Origin: Gnetum montanum
Taxonomy: Eukaryota; Streptophyta; Gnetopsida; Gnetales; Gnetaceae
DNA: 64,000 bases
Direction: 5' to 3'
Assembly (NCBI GenBank): GCA_015680685.1
Contig: MNCI01030391.1
Coordinates: 27,193 to 91,192, forward strand
The stretch's first letter is position 1. Every line of letters begins with the position of its first letter. The notes under the pieces were generated by a model. It was not told the origin of the DNA, searched no databases, and saw nothing but the letters and a program-made list of their open reading frames with translations. Made by a program: the position numbers and the translations under genes. Positions 57,337 to 64,000 of the stretch are shown piece by piece.

Positions 57337-60300
57337 CTATGTGCTCGATGGTGGTGGCTCCTCCATTAGCTACTTCCCTTTATTATCAAAGTTCTTAAAT
57401 TGATATCTATTTAGTAATGCCTAAAGCTTTTCCTCCTCCATTTTGGGGTCATGTACCATCCATGCTTGTTGTGCAACATGTGATGTGGCTGATACATACC
57501 ATGGGCATGACAATTGTAGAAACATTTGGTTTGATTTAATGTACCACATTGCAAATTGCCTTCGTTCTATCTCAAATGCCCTAGCTATTTTTTTCTTCTT
57601 AATAATGTAACATTTTATAAGCTAGGTTTGCTGCAACATCTTTCTAGCCTTGATAGCTAGCCTTAACAACTTCTTGTTCTAAGTTTGCTACGTGTAACTT
57701 CTGTAGTGCATCCTTTTTATCAACAAGCTCTTTCTTATATAAAGCATACATGGACGCTACTTGTTTTTCTAACTCATTTTTTGGCCTACCTACTATCAAC
57801 AAGGCTAAGTTATTGTAATAAAGGTTAGCTAATCCAGTGTACTTTGTAAGATCCTTGATCTTCAAGTCTTTTTTTTTCTATTTCAGCTTAGTGGACATGG
57901 GCTAGCCTATTCAAGATTGGCTGCCAATCTGGACTTTTTACTTAAATTAAATTAACCTTAGCTTTAGCCATATGGATTTCTTTGTCATTGATCTACTTAT
58001 ACATGCGCACTTGATCATGAAAATTCTCTTTGAGCCTTTGATCCTTCTTAGCTTCACTTTGCCATGTGCTTGTTTCAATTGAAAAATTTTGATAAATAGT
58101 GCTAAGTTCTTCCATTGACAATGTCTTGTTTTCTCTAAAAACTGGCTCATGTATTGGTTTACTCGAATTAGTTACTCATAGAGTTACTAAATGCTCTCAT
58201 CAAGGATGTTCTTTTGTGTGTCCACATTGGTCAACCAAGCACTATTTTTGGCTAACTATTTATTTTCTTCTTGTAGGATAGTGAGTACCTTGGCATGTGC
58301 GTAGGTTTGTGCTTTGGTCATTGAGGCATCCCATATCACTTTCTCCTTCTCTAATTTCATTTGTAGATTATGGTAAATGAGATGATTCATATGCTTAGTC
58401 CATAATTGATTGAGTTGATTAGGTGCAATGAATTATGTTGGATGTCTCTTTTATGTCCTCAAGGTTGCGAGCTCTTCTTGTGATGTACGAACTTCGTTCT
58501 CAGCATGCTTTTCCCTGGTCTCTTCCATGACAAACTTTCCTTTAGTGGCTATGAGATTAGACTAAATTGTAGTGATATCACTTGGGATATCAAAGAGATA
58601 TTTCATAACTTGCCCTATATGTAGTAGTCTGTCAAGTACATCTTTGTGAGGATAATGCCAACATTAAATATATGGCATATAAAAAAGTAAGAGGATGATA
58701 ATATTAGCATGTATCCATTCAAAGTATGTATGAGAGAAATTCCATAAATATTAGGAAGTGTAGAAAAGGTGATGAGAAAGAATCCTTAAAATCAAAGGAT
58801 TAGTTAAAAGCTAATGTGGGGATATTGTTACATCACTTAATGTATAAATATGAACTAATGTTAATAGAAATGTTGTGCCTCCACTTACCTTAGTTTGGTT
58901 GGGGGTGTGAACCAAATCCTCAATTTTATGCATTCTTTATGTTCTCTCATGGAGTGTAATGTTAGGTTATTTTGATTCTTTCTCATTGGTCAAATTTCTA
59001 TATCTCAATGTTCTTAATCCTTTCAATCTTGATGTTTAGCAGAAATCATTGAGGAACCAAGAAGCATTTGAGCATCTCTTGCTCCTGAAAGATCAACCAA
59101 AAACACAATAGGAACATTAAAAGACACCTTAATGTGATCAGTGATCACTTTTGCGGTTCTTGCTGCATCTTGATGCTACATAACCACTAGTGTGGCTTCT
59201 TCTCTAGTCTCTAGAATCACTAAAAATAATGAAACATTCCCAAAAATCTATTATGACCAAGCATTCCCTCCTCTTGATTGCAATGATATATGCCCACTAG
59301 TAGGGTTCATTGAGATGGTTGGCCTAACTACATATTCTATTACTTTATAGATATTGACCCCATATCATGTTTCCCAACTAATTGTATTTGTAATTTACTA
59401 CAGATAACTCATTGAGGGCATGTAGCTTTGTGGCAGTGTGGTGGAACTTGTTGTTGTTCTACTATTATTGTTGCTACTAAACAGTAGTTTGGATGGTTTC
59501 AACAAGAGTTGAGCTTGTTGCTTCCTTAGTACCCACCTATTTCTCCAATTGATGTTTCTTTAGCCACATGGGTTTTGACATGTCAACATATGAAGCATTT
59601 TGAGCCTTTCTAAAAACATCATTTTTGGAACCCAAAATACCTGCCTACTTACAGAGCTTCCTAATTAGGCAGGAAATGGTAGTGTAGGATTTCTTGCCTT
59701 CTTCTCCTCAAATTACTATTGGATTTTGAGGAAGTACAATTGGATAATATTTACATTGAATTTCCCCATTAGGATGATGCTTCCTTCAGCTACATAAGTA
59801 GATATTCTATTGAGTCTTTTAGTTGGGAACAAGTGGTAGGAACGAATCTTGAAATATATTTTCTCTTTTGAAGTCAGCTCACGATATTCCTTATCTTCCT
59901 TGTCATAGGCATTGTGTAGCCATAATCTATTCATATCAGTGTCAAACCTTGTTGATATATGTGTGACATTAGCCCCTTAATTTTGTAAATTGAGGGCTTT
60001 GGCTATTGCCTCCATTGAGTATGACATAGAAATTCCTTCTATCTTCACTATAGCATCAACTTGTTTATTTTGCCAAAATTGAAGGGTTTACCCTAAGTAA
60101 TAGTCTTCACTTGTTGTCAAGGTGGGCCACAAGGGAGATGATTAAAGTTTTTTTCTAGTATCCTTTTGTGCAAACTCCATGAAAGGACCAAAATTAAGTT
60201 CCATAATAACTATGGTCATAATAGACTTTTCCTAGATGACTTGGAGGCAGTTAGTGTGAGACATTGTTCTTGTTGTGATTCAACCTTTGCTTGGATAGAG

Positions 60301-60464
60301 TGTTCGATAGTGGGTGTTTATTGATGAATGTTGAAGAATTGAGCTTCCTACTCTGCTTACTCTACTGGTGCAGTTTGTTCTCTAGTGAGACCTCTCCCTC
60401 AGCCTCTTGATCTTTTGATTCCTTGTTGTTATGGTCATCCTTTTGGTATTCTTTATAGGTCCAT
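57337..60464 (-). pseudogene. Large 3' ORF of the gag-protease family, about 1,040 codons
   Basis: Possible ATG at 60,464; likely stop TAG at 57,339, ending EEPPPSST. The first part (60,080-59,600) contains VDAIVKIEGISMSYSMEAIA, DKEDKEYRELTSKEKIYFKI, FPTKRLNRISTY and SYTTISCLIRKLCK, whose order resembles the domain labelled putative plant transposon protein in plant repeats. The second part (58,620-57,640) is charged and helix-prone, for example METREKHAENEVRTSQEEL-like, LIYHNLQMKLEKEKVIWDAS and ENFHDQVRMYKQIND, suggesting a coiled coil. Several stops and shifts show decay. It lies about 190 bases before the polypurine tract, where an env-like or extra ORF would sit. Function is unknown; I see no clear signal peptide or membrane segment. 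Confidence 0.6.
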
Positions 60465-60559
60465 CTATAATCAATCAAGACTTTAGGATTACCAAAGTGT
60501 TCTTATTGGCACTTTACAATTCATAATCCTTCTCATTCTTTCAATTAGATCATATCTTT

Positions 60560-60850
60560 TGTTCATAAATGATTACATAGAAAGAAGAATTTCAAAATAC
60601 TACCCCTAAGAAATGTATCTTTAGGTTCATGACCTTCAATAGTCATTATCTTCTTAGGCTCATAGTACCTTATATTAATTGAAATGGTTTATTAGGAGAA
60701 TATATTAAATTACTTGGTCTATATTTATTAATTTCATGATAATATCCTTTATACTCTATCTTACTTACCCTTAAACTATCTTCCAAAGCTAGGAAATTTT
60801 TCAAAAATATTGACTCAAATTTTCCCTGATGTCACCCCCCATGACTAATT
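60560..60850 (-). pseudogene. Conserved short frame, unit C
   Basis: Same as 25-300, but one base is missing (ATATTAATTG against ATAATTAATTG), which shifts the frame. It lies directly 5' of the large ORF start on minus, with the G-run at 60,833-60,842. Confidence 0.4.
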
Positions 60851-62950
60851 TGAGTGTTCCATTATCAAGAGGATTTAAGAATTTAGAAAATTAGAGCTTT
60901 AGGAGCAAGGTTATGGCTTACGGAAGTTAGCATGTAAGAGCTCAAAGGAAAAAAAGAAAAAACTCCTTGGATAGCAAATTACATGAATGAGAATTTTTCT
61001 AACTCTTGGTGGATATATATGGAATTTCTATGGTGTGACATCATTGATATAACATCAAATCAATCACGTATGAGGGCCTCATACATCATAGCAATGATGT
61101 CACCTTGGAAAATTGTAGTTTTTGTGAGCATTTTTTGATGGAGAAAATGAGTCAATTTGAATGGTAGGAAGATAGTATGAAATGTTAGAAGGTCATATAA
61201 TAGCTATGATGCTCAAAATTCAAAAATTTGATGTTGTAAGTTCATTAGGAAGGAATGTTAGGCTATGATAGTTCTTAAAAGAGAAAAAATGCATAAGAGA
61301 TGGGTAATAAATTTTTAGTGTATGAATAGTTTTATTGGATTTTTAAGGGAAGTATTTATTGATTTCATTATTTCTAGAAGACACAAGATGGTGTGAAATT
61401 GCTTGCCAAGTATTAAATACAAGCGTTATACAAGTGGGTGCTCCCCAAAGTAAGCTCTAGCCCTTAGTTCCCTTGTATAACCACATCACAAAGTGTTCTT
61501 AGGCACTTAAGTTGTTGAATGTAATGCATACTTGTCCAGCAAAACATACATGTTAGTATCACTAGGTTGGGAAAATTATGCTATATTACACAAAATCACA
61601 AGTTATGATCAATTGTATAGTGGGGTGAGATGGACTATAGAAAGGATTGTTGGAATTGGGACATGAGGTGTCATACCATAGTCATAATGAATTCTTGTGT
61701 TTTATTAGTGGTTAAACTAATCATTAGCCCTTATTTTCAAGATTCAAACCAAGTCCAAATCACTATTGAGTAACATCACATTGTTTCACCTCTTAGATTC
61801 ACAACCATAAGACTATTATTGTTGCGAGTATCCTCACTTGCTGTTGTGTCCAAGGGAGACGTTTATTCATTGTACTTTATTATTATTATTATTTTTGAAA
61901 TTTCTAAGAAGCCACCTACCTTTACGCATGAGTAACATGTCTTTCCAGTGAGACCCCCATAAATTTATTTTGTGTATTGAATTTATTTATATTTATGTCA
62001 ACCTTTCTTTCCAATGACATGGTAAGATAGCACTTAGTGTACTCTTATTTCCATTTTTCGTTAGATCTACGAGGATATAACTACAACCTTAGCAACATAA
62101 TAGGACATATAGTAGTGATGCAAGAGATTCCACAAATATCCTTGATGTCACAACCTTCTCATTCCTACTTGGTTCTTCATGTTTCTATCTAGGCATAATG
62201 ATCACATATGTATTTTTAGTTTTATTAGGAAAAATAATATCATTATGGCTATAGTAAGAACAACTTATTATTAGAATGGATGGATGGTTGTTGTGGTTTC
62301 ACTATACAAATAACTAGTTTCTTATGGCTCGATAACATAGAGAAATATTCACCTTATTGAAACTATATATTGCCTTATTTGATGTGTTTCATTGGAAATT
62401 TGACAAAAATTTGTGCAAGTAAAATGAGAAAAAAATAAGAAAAACATGAAAAATTAAAAAGAATGTTAATAATTAAAAAGATAAAAATAATGAAAGATTA
62501 TAAAAGAAATATAAAATGTCAAAGAATGAGAAAATGATTAATAGTTGAAGAAGTTTGAAAGAATGAAAAGATATCAAAGAATATGAAGATTGGTAAGAAA
62601 TGTGAAAAATTAATAAGAAAATAAATGGGTATAAGAAATTATAAACCATAAAAAATAAAAAAAAAGTGAAAAAGCACTTATTAATTGCTAAATTAGGTTA
62701 AGGCATATCCCCCATGACTAAACTAATTGATGAGTGTTACGAAAATGTACTCTAGATCCCATGGATCACACACTCTAGGTTGCTTACTTACCATCCTTAG
62801 TGATTTAGTTTTTTGATTATTGTCCCCTGTAATCTTGATGGTAATCAAATTTTGATCTTTTCAAGATTTATGCCTTGTTGAACTAGATGATCTTTCCATC
62901 TTAGAAGGTCTAGTTATACTTTCTTATTGATTCTTTAATTCAAATTTCAA
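60851..62950. other. Non-coding A-rich block, unit C
   Basis: This is the counterpart of 302-2,436. It has the ATT run near 61,878, a purine-rich stretch at 62,410-62,670 and a C-run with CCCATGACTAA near 62,708. No gene is seen. Confidence 0.5.
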
Positions 62951-63605
62951 GTTCTTAGTTCCCGTATATGTTGGTGTATGATTATGGTTTAATATTTTCA
63001 TTTGTGAGCTTTAAGTTAGGGTCAATTTCTTAGAATAGGAATTAATAAGTGGGTCAAAATACTTCATGCATGTTTTAGATGATATTGAGTTCTTAGTTTG
63101 CAGCCATTGTATGTCTTCTAGTTTAGTGGCCCATGCTCCATTGTGTCTACACAATTGTTTCTTACATCCGTTATGGGCTAACATTCTGAATCTTTTGTGT
63201 ATGTATGGATATATGCTTGTATTTCTTAGCAATTTTTAAAGATAAGTATTTCATGCTTAACATAGAATCCACAGTGCTATGCCATGCTCTCTTCATTATG
63301 ATAGGAAATTTCTTATTATTATTCTACATGTTAATGACCAAAAAGTTTCCTAGATAGAATCACCCTTTGGCAATGGTCACTACATCTTCTATCTTTCCCA
63401 AAGGAATGGTGACAAATTAATCTACAAGATCTACTTAAATATTACACTTTTTAAAGGTTGGTAGGTTCCATGCTTTGTATGTTTTTATAGATATCAAGTT
63501 TACTTCAGAACCTAAGTCTAGTAGGGCCTTGCATAGTAGATTTTCAGCTATTCATAAATAAATCAAAGGAACTCATGAATCCATCCTTTTTCTAGGAAGT
63601 ATCTT
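62951..63605 (-). pseudogene. Aspartic protease remnant, unit C
   Basis: Minus frame KALLDLGSEVNLIS with DLG at 63,518-63,510 instead of DSG. The downstream part keeps IHKRFRMLAHNGCKKQLCRH as in unit A. Stops are present. Confidence 0.7.
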
Positions 63606-64000
63606 TGACTTTATCGAATCTAAAAATATCCTTGTGAATTTCATAGTTTTTATATTAGCATTGCATGATGATGGAAGCTCGTTATTTCTTGGAGGATTGG
63701 ATGTTGATGGAGTTGAAGTAGATGTGCTCATCATCCTTCAAACCATTTCTAGACTTGTTCTAAGGAATGACCATTTCTTGGATTTTTGTTCATGCATGAT
63801 TACTTCCTTCTATATGTTGACTATCCTAGTTACACTTTTCTATTGGGGCTGTGATGGCAATTCCCCTTGCATTATAGGCAATGGCATTGGTGGTAAAGGA
63901 TTAGGATGTTGCCTTAGTGAACCAGCTACTTGTGGATACATGTATGAATTAGAGTTTATATTTAGTGGTGTAGGTCTATGGTATTCTGATTGATAATATT
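63606..64000 (-). pseudogene. gag-protease linker, unit C, cut by the window end
   Basis: Only the Pro/Asn-rich linker before the protease is inside the window; gag would continue beyond 64,000. The 119-codon plus frame over the same bases is antisense and broken in unit B. Confidence 0.5.

Larger units (their letters stand above)
60539..64000. repeat. Unit C start, near-identical to unit A
   Basis: Direct repeat of 1-3,512. It lacks the extra bases at 761 and has otherwise nearly the same length. The join to the left part (57,137-60,538) is smooth and shows no N. Confidence 0.9.

Noticed and set aside
1-64000. Reading 1-3,512 and 60,539-64,000 as LTRs of one giant element
   Set aside because: The pair contains protease and gag-linker coding remnants and continues beyond both window edges, so it is a segmental repeat and not an LTR pair.
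1-64000. tRNA, rRNA, snoRNA or miRNA genes
   Set aside because: I saw no cloverleaf with A and B boxes, no rRNA core sequence and no convincing hairpin precursor. A covariance-model scan would be needed to exclude them.

Overview
The window looks like a stretch of a very large, repeat-dominated seed-plant nuclear genome. A gymnosperm such as a conifer is my best inference. It is AT-rich and CpG-poor, and almost everything recognisable is decayed Ty3/gypsy, Ty1/copia and LINE sequence riddled with stops and frameshifts. I saw no rRNA, tRNA, CRISPR or prokaryotic operon. Only one protein-sized reading frame looks intact: a 212-residue C2-domain protein on the minus strand at 25,718-26,356.

The window is built from a large nested tandem duplication. 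Unit A (1 to about 28,479) and unit B (28,480 to about 60,538) carry the same parts in the same order, at roughly 88-90% identity by eye. Unit C (60,539 to the end) starts the series again and matches positions 1-3,512 at about 98-99%. C is therefore far closer to A than to the intervening B, which implies a higher-order repeat of about 60.5 kb or an assembly/haplotype duplication. A carries a 522-base N gap (14,202-14,723) and ten single-N joins, several with the same sequence repeated on both sides, so parts of A are assembly artefacts.

Layout of the A/B unit, mostly minus strand: a conserved short frame beside a G-run; an A-rich non-coding block; protease and gag remnants of a gag-protease LTR family; an inverted-repeat pair around a 24-bp tandem array; a 44/87-bp tandem array; a Tat/Ogre-like pol fragment (two RNase H domains and integrase); an unidentified CpG-richer fragment; a LINE interrupted by a solo LTR; further LTR pieces; two plus-strand RTE-like LINE tails; and the C2 gene (intact in A, pseudogene in B). 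Unit B also has a tandem copy of the unidentified fragment, an L1-like LINE tail, and a complete but dead copia element (42,055-46,342, TSD CCCTT, 244-bp LTRs). Unit A has a nested gypsy-like element (16,412-23,159, TSD ATTAT, tRNA-Asp-type primer site) with gag and protease but no visible reverse transcriptase or integrase.

The most unusual element is the gag-protease family. It occurs in both orientations, has a compact C-x2-C-x3-H-x3-C knuckle, and in unit B ends with a frame of about 1,040 codons (57,337-60,464, minus) just upstream of the polypurine tract and 3' LTR, where some plant retroelements carry an env-like or extra ORF. That product seems to have a plant-transposon-protein-like region followed by a long charged, probably coiled-coil tail. 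The family looks non-autonomous and could have depended on a Tat-like partner such as the one whose pol remnants lie in the same units; that dependence is inference.
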